From: Terrimonas_A sp040509495
GTDB taxonomy: Bacteria; Bacteroidota; Bacteroidia; Chitinophagales; Chitinophagaceae
DNA: 64,000 nucleotides
Assembly (NCBI GenBank): GCA_040509495.1
Contig: JBEVKW010000172.1
Span: 11,297-75,296, forward strand
Reading direction: 5' to 3'
Numbering within the stretch: position 1 is the stretch's first letter; every line of letters starts with the position of its first letter. Both the position numbers and the translations under genes were made by a program. Shown one piece after another: positions 25,738-33,959 of this stretch. The notes beneath the pieces were generated by a model. The model was not told the origin of the DNA, did not search any database, and saw only the letters and a list, made by a program, of their open reading frames with translations.

Positions 25738-28020
25738 CTACAACAACTTATCCGGTGTCAATGGAAGATCTCTCACCCGCTTACCCGTCGCATTAAAAAC
25801 CGCATTGGCAATTGCTGCAGACACACCCGTAATCCCGATCTCCCCTATTCCCCTTGCACCTATCGGGGATATATGCGGATCCGGTTTGCCAATAAAATGC
25901 ACATCAATTGGCGGCACATCCAGGTGTACTGGTACATGATAGTCTGCCAGCGTCCTTACTACTGCATTGCCCCAGCGTTTGTCGTATTCGGTTGCTTCCA
26001 TCAGTGCGGCGCCGATCCCGAAAATAACGCCGCCGATGATCTGTGAGCGGGCTGTTTTTTCATTCATGATGCGACCAACATCCTGTACACTGGTGAAACG
26101 TGTTACGCGAATGGTTCCGAAATCTTCATCCACCCATACTTCGGCAAACTGTGCACCGAAGGAATGAAAAGCATGTTGTTTGATATCACTGTTCTGATCA
26201 GCAGGTATTTCACGCGGTGTACAAAGCGCACCGGGAATGGTAAGCCCTGCTCCGGATATGGGCTGAGTGGTTGCACAGGCTTCCATCTCATTTCGTTTTG
26301 CACGCTTCAGGATATCGCTATACGATTCCGATTTATTAGGGTCTGCGGTCACAAATAATTTTCCATCGGCATATCCGAGGTCTTCAGGTTTGCGTCCATT
26401 GAGTTTGGAGGATGGATCGGCGATTGCCAGTGTCGCCAGTTCAGCGCGCAATAGCTTGCAGGCTTCCAGTGCTGCCGGATGGATACTGGCCGTGGTTTGT
26501 GATCCGCCGGCAAGGGGCGAAGGCGGCAATGCGGAATCACCGATCTTCACCTCAATTCTTTCCACGGACACACCGAGCGCATCGCTGGCCGTTTGCGCAA
26601 GTACGGTATAGGTTCCGGTGCCGATATCAATGGAGGCAGTCAACAGCGTCACATCACCGTTACTCTTCATCACTACTTTAACGGAAGACGCACTGCGTCC
26701 TGCGGGGTATGTAGCCGTTGCCATTCCATAGCCCACCAGGTATTTTCCGTTACGTTTTTGTCTTGGTTCAAGACTTCGTGATGACCATCCGAATCTTTCC
26801 GCACCAATGCGGTAACAATCAACCAGGAATTCACTGGAGAATTCATGGCCTTTCATCGGATCCTTTGTTGTATGATTTTTTATCCTGAATTCAACGGGAT
26901 CGATCTTTAACTTATAGGCCATCTCATCCATGGCAGATTCCAGTGCGAAAGTCCCGGGTGTTTCGCCGGGTGCACGCATGAAGGTAGGCGTACCACGATT
27001 TAATTTCGTAACATTATACGTCACCTCACGCAGTGGTGCTTCATACAGCACGAGCGACTGTTTCCCGCTTGGTTCAAAGAATTCGGTCAGGTTGTTATAG
27101 GAATCTGTGTGATGCCGCATCACGCTCAGTTTGCCGCTTGCATCCGTTCCTAATGCTACGCGCTGTATGGTTGCTGCGCGATGACCGACATTGGTTTGCA
27201 TCATCTGTCGGGTCAGGGCGAGTTTTACCGGTCTGCCCGCAGCTTTGGCCGCCATCGCCACCAGCAATGTATGCAACCACAGGCCTTTGCAGCCAAAGCC
27301 ACCACCGACAAATGGTGCGATCACGCGTACATTCTCCGGCTTCAGACCAAAAAAATAAGCGGCAATGGTACTCGTCAGTCCCACGCCCTGCGTCGCATCA
27401 TACAATGTAAGCTGATCGCTGTTATCCCAAAGCGCAACGGTTGCATGAGGTTCCATTGGATGATGATGTTCAACCGGCGTTGAATAAGTGTGATCCACGC
27501 GATTAGTGGCGCTTGCCAGTGATGCCGCGGCCTTTCCCTCATTCACCTGTGCTTCTTCGCCCATGAACATCTTGGGTTTTTTGCTTTTCAGCAATTCAGT
27601 CTTCAGGTCCGTTGCCCCTTTTTCAGTCGTGTAACGGACTTTTAATTTATACGCAGCTGCACGTGCCTGCTCATAGCTTTCCGCAACTACAACGGCAATG
27701 AACTGTCCGGGGTAATGCACAACATTACTCTGCAGTGGAGGCAGGTTCTCCCCCAGGAATGCCGCGCCGGCTTTCATCTGCGCCTGTATATCGAGTGGTT
27801 TTAACCTGAATGAGTTCTTATGGCTGATCACGCTGAGTACGCCGGGCTCTTTCTTTACAGCAGCATCATCTATGGAAGCGATCTTTCCTTTTGCGATGGT
27901 CGCCCTTACAGGGAATGCATATGCCATATTTGGCTGATTGAATTCTGCTGAATACGTAGCTTTGCCGCTTACTTTCAGTCGGCCGTCTATCCGGTTGATC
28001 GGTTTACCTGTTTCACTCAT
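25738..28020 (-). CDS. paoC: Molybdopterin-binding subunit of a PaoC-type aldehyde oxidoreductase
   Basis: 760 residues, the length of E. coli PaoC/YagR. It has the xanthine-dehydrogenase large-subunit folds: N-terminal GKPINRIDGRLKVSGKATY, the FVGGGFGCKG molybdopterin loop, MRAPGETPGTFALESAMDEMA, GGSQTT and the C-terminal GARGIGEIG bearing the catalytic glutamate. It oxidises aldehydes, probably in the periplasm after export with the Tat-bearing small subunit. It is the third gene of the operon with FAD and 2Fe-2S subunits. A PaoD/XdhC-type cofactor-insertion factor is not in the window. Symbol given by family and operon order; orthology unproven. Confidence 0.88.
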   Translation of the reverse strand: MSETGKPINRIDGRLKVSGKATYSAEFNQPNMAYAFPVRATIAKGKIASIDDAAVKKEPGVLSVISHKNSFRLKPLDIQAQMKAGAAFLGENLPPLQSNVVHYPGQFIAVVVAESYEQARAAAYKLKVRYTTEKGATDLKTELLKSKKPKMFMGEEAQVNEGKAAASLASATNRVDHTYSTPVEHHHPMEPHATVALWDNSDQLTLYDATQGVGLTSTIAAYFFGLKPENVRVIAPFVGGGFGCKGLWLHTLLVAMAAKAAGRPVKLALTRQMMQTNVGHRAATIQRVALGTDASGKLSVMRHHTDSYNNLTEFFEPSGKQSLVLYEAPLREVTYNVTKLNRGTPTFMRAPGETPGTFALESAMDEMAYKLKIDPVEFRIKNHTTKDPMKGHEFSSEFLVDCYRIGAERFGWSSRSLEPRQKRNGKYLVGYGMATATYPAGRSASSVKVVMKSNGDVTLLTASIDIGTGTYTVLAQTASDALGVSVERIEVKIGDSALPPSPLAGGSQTTASIHPAALEACKLLRAELATLAIADPSSKLNGRKPEDLGYADGKLFVTADPNKSESYSDILKRAKRNEMEACATTQPISGAGLTIPGALCTPREIPADQNSDIKQHAFHSFGAQFAEVWVDEDFGTIRVTRFTSVQDVGRIMNEKTARSQIIGGVIFGIGAALMEATEYDKRWGNAVVRTLADYHVPVHLDVPPIDVHFIGKPDPHISPIGARGIGEIGITGVSAAIANAVFNATGKRVRDLPLTPDKLL

Positions 28021-28055
28021 GTGCTTTCTTTTTTTTAGTGAATCGACATTCGTTC

Positions 28056-29075
28056 CTATCCCTGATCCGTTTCATCCTGAAGCCCATAGGCTCCGCCCGC
28101 CATTGCTCCCTGCAATGCGCGGATGATCGCCTTTTTTGCAAGGGCGATCTTAAATTTATTATGTTCAAGCGGCCTTGCCTGTTTCAATTCAGCCTCGGCA
28201 GCGGCTTTGAAATTCTCTTCCGTTGCATCTTTACCTGTCAGCCATTTTTCAGCAATGGATGCTCTCCATGGTTTATGTGCAACACCACCCATCGCAATGC
28301 GCACCTGGTTGATCCTGCTTCCATTCAGCGACAATGCTGCCGCAACGGAAACGAGTGCAAACGCATACGAAGACCGTTCACGGATCTTGAGGTAATAAGA
28401 GTGATCTGCCAGGTCGTTTTCCGGAAGCTCTATGGAAGTAATGAATTCTCCCTGCTTCAGTGTATTATCTTTTTCCGGATTGTCACCCGGCAGACGATGA
28501 TAATCACCAAAGGGAATGCTGCGTTTTGTTTGCTGCGCTCCTTCCACATTCACGACAGCGCCGAGTGCGGTTAATGCAACGGCCATGTCTGAAGGAAACA
28601 CGGCCACACATTTTTCAGACCATCCTAATATAGCATGATTGCGGTTGATGCCTTTCAATGCCCCGCAGCCGGAACCGGGTTCGCGTTTATTACAGGGCAT
28701 ATCCACATCATAAAAGTAAGAACAGCGTGTGCGCTGATTAATATTACCTCCATTGGTCGCCATATTCCTGATCTGTGCGCTGGCACCTGCAAGGATCGCC
28801 ATTGACAGTAGCGGATAGTCCTGGCGGATGGTTTCATGATTGGCGGTATAAGAATTGGTAGCCGTGCTTCCGATCAGCACACCGCCACCCGTCTTTTTGA
28901 TATCGGCATATTTCAACCGCGTTATATCGACCAACTCCGTAGGATGCATCACATCTTCCTTCATCAGGTCCACCAGGTTTGTTCCGCCACCCAAAAACCT
29001 TGCGCCAGGATTTGCCGACACCAGGGTAATAGCGTTACCTGCATCAGCAGCTTTTGAAAATTTGAATGCTCTCAT
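28056..29075 (-). CDS. paoB: FAD/4Fe-4S subunit of PaoB-type aldehyde oxidoreductase
   Basis: 339 residues from the ATG at 29075; the frame is open to 29147 but would then overlap the upstream subunit gene, and MRAFKFSKA is the family-like start. It has the FAD-binding GGGTNLVDLMK and ATNGGNINQRTRCSYF loops. Cysteines 118, 128, 137 and 156, in the insertion after that loop, match the extra 4Fe-4S site of E. coli PaoB/YagS and are absent from ordinary CO-dehydrogenase medium subunits. It passes electrons from the 2Fe-2S clusters to FAD. Spacing is 19 bp to the upstream and 35 bp to the downstream subunit gene. Confidence 0.88.
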   Translation of the reverse strand: MRAFKFSKAADAGNAITLVSANPGARFLGGGTNLVDLMKEDVMHPTELVDITRLKYADIKKTGGGVLIGSTATNSYTANHETIRQDYPLLSMAILAGASAQIRNMATNGGNINQRTRCSYFYDVDMPCNKREPGSGCGALKGINRNHAILGWSEKCVAVFPSDMAVALTALGAVVNVEGAQQTKRSIPFGDYHRLPGDNPEKDNTLKQGEFITSIELPENDLADHSYYLKIRERSSYAFALVSVAAALSLNGSRINQVRIAMGGVAHKPWRASIAEKWLTGKDATEENFKAAAEAELKQARPLEHNKFKIALAKKAIIRALQGAMAGGAYGLQDETDQG

Positions 29076-29094
29076 GATAAAATTGCTTGGATGA

Positions 29095-29883
29095 TCAAAT
29101 AGTACCGTCAGCAAATTGCCACAGCTGCGCAACGGCTTTGTTGCCATGAACCTCGCGGATGGCGTCTACAATATTGGGATACGCGCCGCAGCGGCATATA
29201 TTTCCGGACATGCGTTCCCTGATCTCTTCATCAGACAGTTTCAGGTTTTTTTCTTTCTTGCGGACATTGCCGGTTACATAACTTGCTTCCCCGTTCTTTG
29301 CTTCACTGATCAGTGCCACGGCAGAACAGATCTGCCCTGGCGTACAGTAGCCGCATTGAAAGCCGTCATGTTTGATGAATGCAGTTTGCATGGGATGGAG
29401 TTCATTTCCATCTGCCAGCCCTTCGATCGTGGTAACATGCTTATCTTCACAGGACGCAGCCAGTGTAAGGCAGGAAAGTACACGCCGGTCATCGACCATC
29501 ACCGTACACGCTCCGCATTGGCCATGATCACATCCTTTCTTTGAACCTGTTAGTTCAAGACGTTCACGAAGTGTATCGAGCAGGGTCATGCGCGAGTCCA
29601 CCATCAACTGGCGGGTATTGCCATTCACCTTGAACGAAAGATTTACTCCGTTCTCGATCCCGATCGGTGGCGGCGGTGGCGTAGTAATACTGCGGGCCAT
29701 CAGCTGCTCGATGCCAAGCAGGTGTGCGGCAAGCAGACCGGTTCCGGTAAAAGTGATGAGTTTAAGGAAGTGGCGTCGTTTGATGCCCGAAGTAATGATC
29801 TCACTCATTTCATCAGGCATAAGTTCTTCAATGACCTTTCGTTCTTCGACCGTCAGGTCCGGAAACTTGGGTTGATCTTCCAT
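29095..29883 (-). CDS. paoA: 2Fe-2S subunit of PaoA-type aldehyde oxidoreductase, Tat-exported
   Basis: 262 residues. A Tat motif RRHFLK (36-41) precedes a hydrophobic stretch, after an unusually long acidic n-region of 35 residues. The first cluster is held by C118, C123, C126 and C138 (CDHGQCGAC...C), the second by QCGYC (C177/C180) and CRCG (C230/C232), as in PaoA/YagT. The Tat signal would carry the folded heterotrimer to the periplasm. First gene of the paoABC-like operon. Confidence 0.9.
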   Translation of the reverse strand: MEDQPKFPDLTVEERKVIEELMPDEMSEIITSGIKRRHFLKLITFTGTGLLAAHLLGIEQLMARSITTPPPPPIGIENGVNLSFKVNGNTRQLMVDSRMTLLDTLRERLELTGSKKGCDHGQCGACTVMVDDRRVLSCLTLAASCEDKHVTTIEGLADGNELHPMQTAFIKHDGFQCGYCTPGQICSAVALISEAKNGEASYVTGNVRKKEKNLKLSDEEIRERMSGNICRCGAYPNIVDAIREVHGNKAVAQLWQFADGTI

Positions 29884-30169
29884 GTTGTATGTTTGAGGGA
29901 TGTTCTGAAGTTACGGACTTTAAAAACGCGATATTGCTTTTTTAATGATCCAAAGCGGTACATTCAGCGCGGATTCAATGTCTCAAAAAACGGACCATTA
30001 CAGTGTGACGATGATCAGCTCAATATTAATTCATCCGGAAAAGGCACTGAACATGATCATAATCTGCAGCGACACATCCTCTGGTGGTAAAGAAACGCTG
30101 CGAAAGATAACTTAGCCTCTCCGTCGGAGCGCTTGCTGCGTTTCGCCTGAGTACCGTTGTACACGAACT
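29884..30169. other. Upstream region of the aldehyde oxidoreductase operon
   Basis: About 285 bp without a supported gene. It must contain the operon promoter; no box is clear. A 7-bp inverted repeat GAAACGC/GCGTTTC (about 30090-30150) is visible but may be chance. Confidence 0.35.
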
Positions 30170-30820
30170 CTACACGGACACCACAAATATTTTATTGATC
30201 CCGAATTCGATCAGCAGGTAACCCGGAAACACCTGATCCATCAGGTGACATATCCCCTCGAACAACGCCTTACTTTTTTCAAGATAATTCAGAATAAGAT
30301 GGCCGCCAGGTTGCAAACCAGCCTTACATTGTTCCAGGAATGCGGCAGACGAAACAAAACCGGGGACATTCCTTCCCATAAAAACATCGCAAACGATCAG
30401 AGGATACTGCTCTTGATTCTGCTGCATAAAGATTTGCGCATCGAGGCATACAAGTTCGACCCGGGTCAGGTCATGCGCAGGCATCAGCTCTGCTGCCAGG
30501 AGGAGGATATCATTGTCTATGTCAACCAGCGTATAGGCGGGATGGAATCCCATATCATTGAGGATATGAACGGCACTTGCAAGCCCCGTTCCCAGCACCA
30601 GCACATGATGAACACGTGCCAGCTCATGCCGGATCTTTCTGAACGCGCTGCGCAGCGGCCGGTAGCGCTTACCATCGGAATACCATGCATCCTCAGTACC
30701 AAGTTGCCATTGATTACGGTAGAGGTACAGATCTAATACCGGGTGAAGCGGACTTGATCGCTGTTCTATACAAACAGGGTATAAGAAACTGAGCAGCCGT
30801 TTATAAAAGGGAAGTTTCAA
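30170..30820 (-). CDS. Spermidine-synthase-like SAM-dependent methyltransferase fold protein
   Basis: 216 residues. HVLVLGTGLASAVHILNDM is motif I of a Rossmann SAM-binding fold, YTLVDIDNDILLLA motif II, and PLIVCDVFMGRNVPGFV resembles the spermidine-synthase D-F/Y region. The residues that hold putrescine in true spermidine synthases are not clearly present. Cytoplasmic, no signal peptide. It is isolated on its strand, so its substrate cannot be deduced from neighbours. Confidence 0.65.
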   Translation of the reverse strand: MKLPFYKRLLSFLYPVCIEQRSSPLHPVLDLYLYRNQWQLGTEDAWYSDGKRYRPLRSAFRKIRHELARVHHVLVLGTGLASAVHILNDMGFHPAYTLVDIDNDILLLAAELMPAHDLTRVELVCLDAQIFMQQNQEQYPLIVCDVFMGRNVPGFVSSAAFLEQCKAGLQPGGHLILNYLEKSKALFEGICHLMDQVFPGYLLIEFGINKIFVVSV

Positions 30821-31355
30821 CCGGGGGCACTTTTGGTAACTGAAACATGATGTTGAGAATTCACCCCGACCTGAACAGGTTAGTCAGCTATCTGACGTTC
30901 TTCCGCCACCGATACAGTAGCTGAAATTTGAAACAGATCCGGTTTATCTATGTCTCTGTCCCCAATATCAATGCCAAAGGCGCTTGCTGAAAAGTCCGTT
31001 GCATATACCTTGTATACCCGATTCATTACCGTGTGCCGCATAAGAATCCAGTAAGGCGCATGCTTCAACATTCAAACCATTTATTGATTTCCTAAGGAGC
31101 GGATAAGTGGAAAACGGTCGACGAAGATCCTTGTTCCGACAATCTAATTCCAATGTCGTTTAGTTAGCGGCCCTGAAGTAACGCGGCGGGCGCGGCGATA
31201 CGCGGAGAGCGCAGCGAAAATACAAGATTTTCTATGGTTGTTTTCGCTGCGTACGCTGCGTATCGTCGCGTCCGCCGCGTTACTTCTACGCCAGGCAAAC
31301 ATTAAGCGGGGGATTTCCTGGAGGCCTCAGTCCGTCACAGGCGGATAAACCGAAG
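30821..31355. other. Intergenic region with a long palindromic repeat
   Basis: No gene is supported. Its main feature is the 112-bp hairpin repeat at 31175-31286. Confidence 0.45.
31175..31286. repeat. Long palindromic intergenic repeat (46-bp arms), copy 1
   Basis: Left arm 31175-31220 and right arm 31241-31286 are inverted copies over 46 bp with about six mismatches, several of which remain G-U pairs in RNA. The 20-nt loop is 31221-31240. The arms begin and end with GAAGTAACGCGGCGG / CCGCCGCGTTACTTC. A second copy with the same loop length starts at 63923 and runs off the window. Confidence 0.8.
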
Positions 31356-31493
31356 ATGCAGTTGGCGCAATGTTCATCGTTTTCAAATCCCCCCGAAAAG
31401 AGCAATATACAATCTATCACAAAGCGTCTGAAAGATCCCGTCATTATCGATCTTAAAGCCGGGAATTATACGTTAGTGATCACTAAAAATTGA
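31356..31493 (+). CDS. Possible 45-residue protein or C-terminal gene remnant
   Basis: Starts MQLAQCSSFSNPP and ends DPVIIDLKAGNYTLVITKN, a stretch that looks like the last beta-strands of a real domain. No family is recognised. With no obvious start signal, it may be the tail of a decayed gene. Confidence 0.3.
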   Translation: MQLAQCSSFSNPPEKSNIQSITKRLKDPVIIDLKAGNYTLVITKN

Positions 31494-31537
31494 AATGGCT
31501 GCAATGGTAAAATATTTCCTACTCCTTCGTTTGCCGT

Positions 31538-31711
31538 TTGCCAGAGATCTTTGCTAAAAAGAAATCATCCCGGAAAACTCTTGCTGGTATTGATAAGCTC
31601 TTGCAACAACTTTCTTATCCACTGGCAAATGAGGACCTCGATACGATGAGGAGCCTCGCTGAAGCACTCGCGCATAAAGTGAACGCAAGCACCGAATGTA
31701 CAGGCGAATGA
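31538..31711 (+). pseudogene. Possible small coding remnant without ATG
   Basis: The frame is open from 31511 and reads KKSSRKTLAGIDKLLQQL and later LDTMRSLAEALAHKVNAST, helical and protein-like, but has only a TTG (31538) as possible start. Its TGA overlaps the next ATG as ATGA (31708-31711). No family recognised. Confidence 0.3.
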
Positions 31712-31893
31712 ATTGCAAGCAGAACGAGTTAGGCCAGTTGCTTCAAAAACTTTCCAGCGAATGCACACAGGCAACGGCAATGCTGAACCTGGATGATACG
31801 TTTCCTGAACTGAAAACAGTTGTTGATAATATGCACCAGCTCTTTCAACAAATCAGGAAAGCTTGTGAAGGCTCGTTCACCGCAGTTGCGTAG
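31696..31893 (+). CDS. Possible small helical protein
   Basis: 65 residues from 31696 or 61 from the ATG at 31708, where start and preceding stop overlap as ATGA. The sequence (LGQLLQKLSSECTQATAML, LKTVVDNMHQLFQQIRKA) is strongly amphipathic-helical. No family recognised. The ATGA overlap and similar composition of the preceding frame favour a small translationally coupled pair, possibly decaying. Confidence 0.35.
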   Translation: MYRRMNCKQNELGQLLQKLSSECTQATAMLNLDDTFPELKTVVDNMHQLFQQIRKACEGSFTAVA

Positions 31894-31971
31894 AAATACT
31901 GCATTGGCATGAATGAAGTAGCCTTTATATGACAGTGCAAAAGAAAGATACGATCTTGGTATGAATGGCGC

Positions 31972-32388
31972 TTATTGATTGAACTCGGTTTGAATGTTAA
32001 TTTTACCTTTCAGGATCCGGGAAATGGGACAGTTCTCCGCCACCCGGATCAGCCGCAGCTCCAATTCCTTGTCCAAAATTTGAGGTATGGTGATCTTGCG
32101 GTCGATGCGCAGAACCATTACATCATTCTCTACCTCGTGCAACATATTGGCCTCTGCTGCGATTTCGGGGATCTCCAGGCCCTTGTGATCGATATACATC
32201 CGGAGTGTGGCCAGCGTACAGGATACAAGGGACGACAGTAACAGCGTGTAAGGATCAGGACCGATATCCTTTCCGCCAAGTTTCTCGGGTTCGTCTGTGA
32301 TCAGTACACCATTTCGCCAGTGAATAACCGTTTTGAATTTTTCATTCCCGATCATTCCGTTGACCGGTTTCTCTAATATATATTTCAT
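31972..32388 (-). CDS. OsmC family protein
   Basis: 138 residues from the ATG at 32388, which overlaps the upstream stop as ATGA; an earlier frame start at 32463 would lie inside the upstream gene. It has the OsmC fold motifs GKDIGPDPYTLLLSSLVSC with one conserved cysteine, TLRMYIDHKGL, and RVAENCPISRIL with the second. The two cysteines are the peroxidatic/resolving pair of Ohr/OsmC thiol peroxidases, which reduce organic hydroperoxides or act as redox sensors. Last gene of a three-gene overlapping operon. Confidence 0.88.
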   Translation of the reverse strand: MKYILEKPVNGMIGNEKFKTVIHWRNGVLITDEPEKLGGKDIGPDPYTLLLSSLVSCTLATLRMYIDHKGLEIPEIAAEANMLHEVENDVMVLRIDRKITIPQILDKELELRLIRVAENCPISRILKGKINIQTEFNQ

Positions 32389-32687
32389 TGATGCCCGTCT
32401 TTTTCCCATACATCCGTGTATTCTGCGGGGTGGCGCCTGAACTGTGCGTTCACATACGGGCAAAGCGGTATGATCTTCAATTCTTTCTCCCGCGCATAAC
32501 TCACCAGTTGTTGAAGCAATAATTTTGCAAAGCCACGCCCTTCAAACTCCGGTGATACTTCAGTGTGAAATACCGTCAGTCGGCCTTCACTAATAGCAAT
32601 GTCCATTTTTCCGGCGTTGATGTTATCTGTAAAGAGTTGAACCTCGCCGTACACGCCCCCGTTTAAAACTACCGTTGTTGTCTCCAT
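32385..32687 (-). CDS. GNAT-like acetyltransferase (YjdJ/NATD1 family)
   Basis: 100 residues. Short acetyltransferase with the acetyl-CoA loop EFEGRGFAKLLLQQLVSYARE and the C-terminal IIPLCPYVNAQFRRHPAEY typical of the YjdJ/NATD1 group. These small proteins are often next to YjdI-type 4Fe-4S proteins, as here; the acceptor is unknown. Its start overlaps the YjdI stop by one base and its stop overlaps the OsmC start. Confidence 0.88.
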   Translation of the reverse strand: METTTVVLNGGVYGEVQLFTDNINAGKMDIAISEGRLTVFHTEVSPEFEGRGFAKLLLQQLVSYAREKELKIIPLCPYVNAQFRRHPAEYTDVWEKDGHQ

Positions 32688-32920
32688 TATCCTTTCGCTT
32701 GAGTTTCGTCAACATGATATTGAATGGTCAATGCCCCGGACGGGCACCTGGCTACCTGGTCGATCAGCTCTTGTGTTGTTGCATTTTCCGGCCGTATCCA
32801 GGGGCGTGCCCTCGGGTCATACACCTGGGGTAGCGTCTTCACACAAACACCGGAATGAGTACATACTTTCGGTTTCCATAAGATAGTTATTTCCCCGTTA
32901 TAATATTTGATTGTTTCCAT
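32687..32920 (-). CDS. YjdI-like 4Fe-4S mono-cluster protein
   Basis: 77 residues, Fer4_19/YjdI family: WKPKVCTHSGVCVKTLPQVY, then PWIRPENAT and VARCPSGAL. The cysteines in CTHSGVC and RCPSGA are cluster ligands; one position usually occupied by Cys in ferredoxins reads differently, as in the family. Small electron-transfer role. It heads the YjdI-GNAT-OsmC operon, 124 bp behind a Crp-like regulator on the same strand, with two palindromes in between. Confidence 0.88.
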   Translation of the reverse strand: METIKYYNGEITILWKPKVCTHSGVCVKTLPQVYDPRARPWIRPENATTQELIDQVARCPSGALTIQYHVDETQAKG

Positions 32921-32942
32921 ATCGTGCTTCCTTTAAAAAAAA

Positions 32943-32962
32943 TGACAGGCAAATTTCTGTCA
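32943..32962. promoter_or_regulatory. 20-bp palindrome upstream of the yjdI-like gene
   Basis: TGACAG (32943-32948) and CTGTCA (32957-32962), 8-nt centre, 22 bp before the start codon. The size fits a dimeric regulator site; the protein is not known. Confidence 0.35.
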
Positions 32963-33003
32963 CGGAACTATAACAGGAAGATGATATTTCTCAGCAAAAT
33001 CAG

Positions 33004-33020
33004 TAGATAAATGTCTACGT
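33004..33020. promoter_or_regulatory. Palindrome TAGATAAATGTCTACGT, candidate Crp-like operator
   Basis: TAGATA-AA-TGTCTA, nearly perfect. It matches the site at 33797 at 14 of 17 positions. It lies between the Crp-like stop (33045) and the yjdI-like operon start (32920). Confidence 0.45.
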
Positions 33021-33044
33021 TATGGGCTGTAAAAACAAAGGCAG

Positions 33045-33629
33045 TTATTTCAGATGGTGCTGACGTTTGACACGGCTTAACGTGTCTTTATTCACACCGA
33101 GATAGGACGCGATGATATGCTGCGGAAAACGCACCAGAAGTTCAGGATAGCATTCGATAAAATCGGTATATCGCTTATCTGCGGTAGAACTGATCGCCGA
33201 GGTAAGCCGACGGTTGTTGGCCATCTGATTGCGCTCGTCCAGCTTCATTTTCATTTCACGGAAGGCCGGCACTTTATTCTGAAGTTCGATCGTCCATTCT
33301 TTGGTAATGCAAAGCAGTTCGCAGTGCTCCCAGGCTTCGATGTGATACTGGCTTGGCGTGAGCATTACAAAGCTTTCCCGGTCACCCATCCACCACTCTT
33401 CAACGCCGAGCCTGACAATGTGTTCGATACCCTTGTCATCCACTGAATACATCCGCATGGCACCTTTGACGATAAATGCAAAATACTTACAACGATTACC
33501 GGCCTGTAACAAAAATTGCCTCTTTCTTAATTTGGATGGCGTAAAAGCCTGCATGATCAATGCTTTTTCGTCTTCGGAAAGCGGGTCAGCACTGAATTTC
33601 TGCAGGTATTCAAAAAAAGCGTCGTACAT
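33045..33629 (-). CDS. Crp/Fnr-family transcription regulator
   Basis: 194 residues from the ATG at 33629 (MYDAFFEYLQKF); another six codons upstream are open. The N-terminal half has the cyclic-nucleotide-binding-type fold (LRKRQFLLQAGNRCKYFAFIVKGAMRMY). The short C-terminal helix-turn-helix reads QHIIASYLGVNKDTLSRVKRQ. The typical cAMP-contact residues are not clearly kept, as in most small Bacteroidota members. Palindromes related to one another lie on both sides of the gene (33004 and 33797). Its likely targets are itself, the yjdI-osmC operon behind it and perhaps the divergent isochorismatase-like gene. Confidence 0.85.
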   Translation of the reverse strand: MYDAFFEYLQKFSADPLSEDEKALIMQAFTPSKLRKRQFLLQAGNRCKYFAFIVKGAMRMYSVDDKGIEHIVRLGVEEWWMGDRESFVMLTPSQYHIEAWEHCELLCITKEWTIELQNKVPAFREMKMKLDERNQMANNRRLTSAISSTADKRYTDFIECYPELLVRFPQHIIASYLGVNKDTLSRVKRQHHLK

Positions 33630-33959
33630 ATCAGCCTCGCGTATCATCTAATGATTAATTATTTTGAACGTTGGCAAATATACGATTTGACGAAGGTTTT
33701 TTCCGCCTGGCGCGCAATGGCAACCACCTAAGCATTGAAAATGTTCTGATTACGGCGTATCGACTTTCAACTTACAAGGCGGCTCGCAGCATTTGATAGA
33801 CACTTGTCTACGTTTTTTTGCGACATACATCATCTTCCTGCTGTAGCAGGAATTTGACATTTGCTTTCTCAAAGCAGGTAAAGATCATCCTTAGGTCCAG
33901 GCAAGCTATTGTCTTTGAACGTCGTATTAATTCATCATTAACTATACAATTATCAGAAC
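33630..33959. other. Divergent control region, crp-like / isochorismatase-like
   Basis: About 330 bp without a gene. It contains the palindrome at 33797 and, for the minus strand, TATATTTG at 33682-33675, an exact Bacteroidota -7 box (TAnnTTTG) 46 nt before the crp-like start, without a clear -33 box. Confidence 0.4.
33797..33813. promoter_or_regulatory. Palindrome TAGACACTTGTCTACGT, candidate Crp-like operator
   Basis: TAGACA-CT-TGTCTA has perfect 6-bp arms. Located 168 bp before the crp-like start and 147 bp before the isochorismatase-like start. Near-copy of the site at 33004. Confidence 0.5.

Noticed and set aside
31565..31780. 71-codon minus-strand frame
   Set aside because: The plus-strand frames of the same stretch look much more protein-like.
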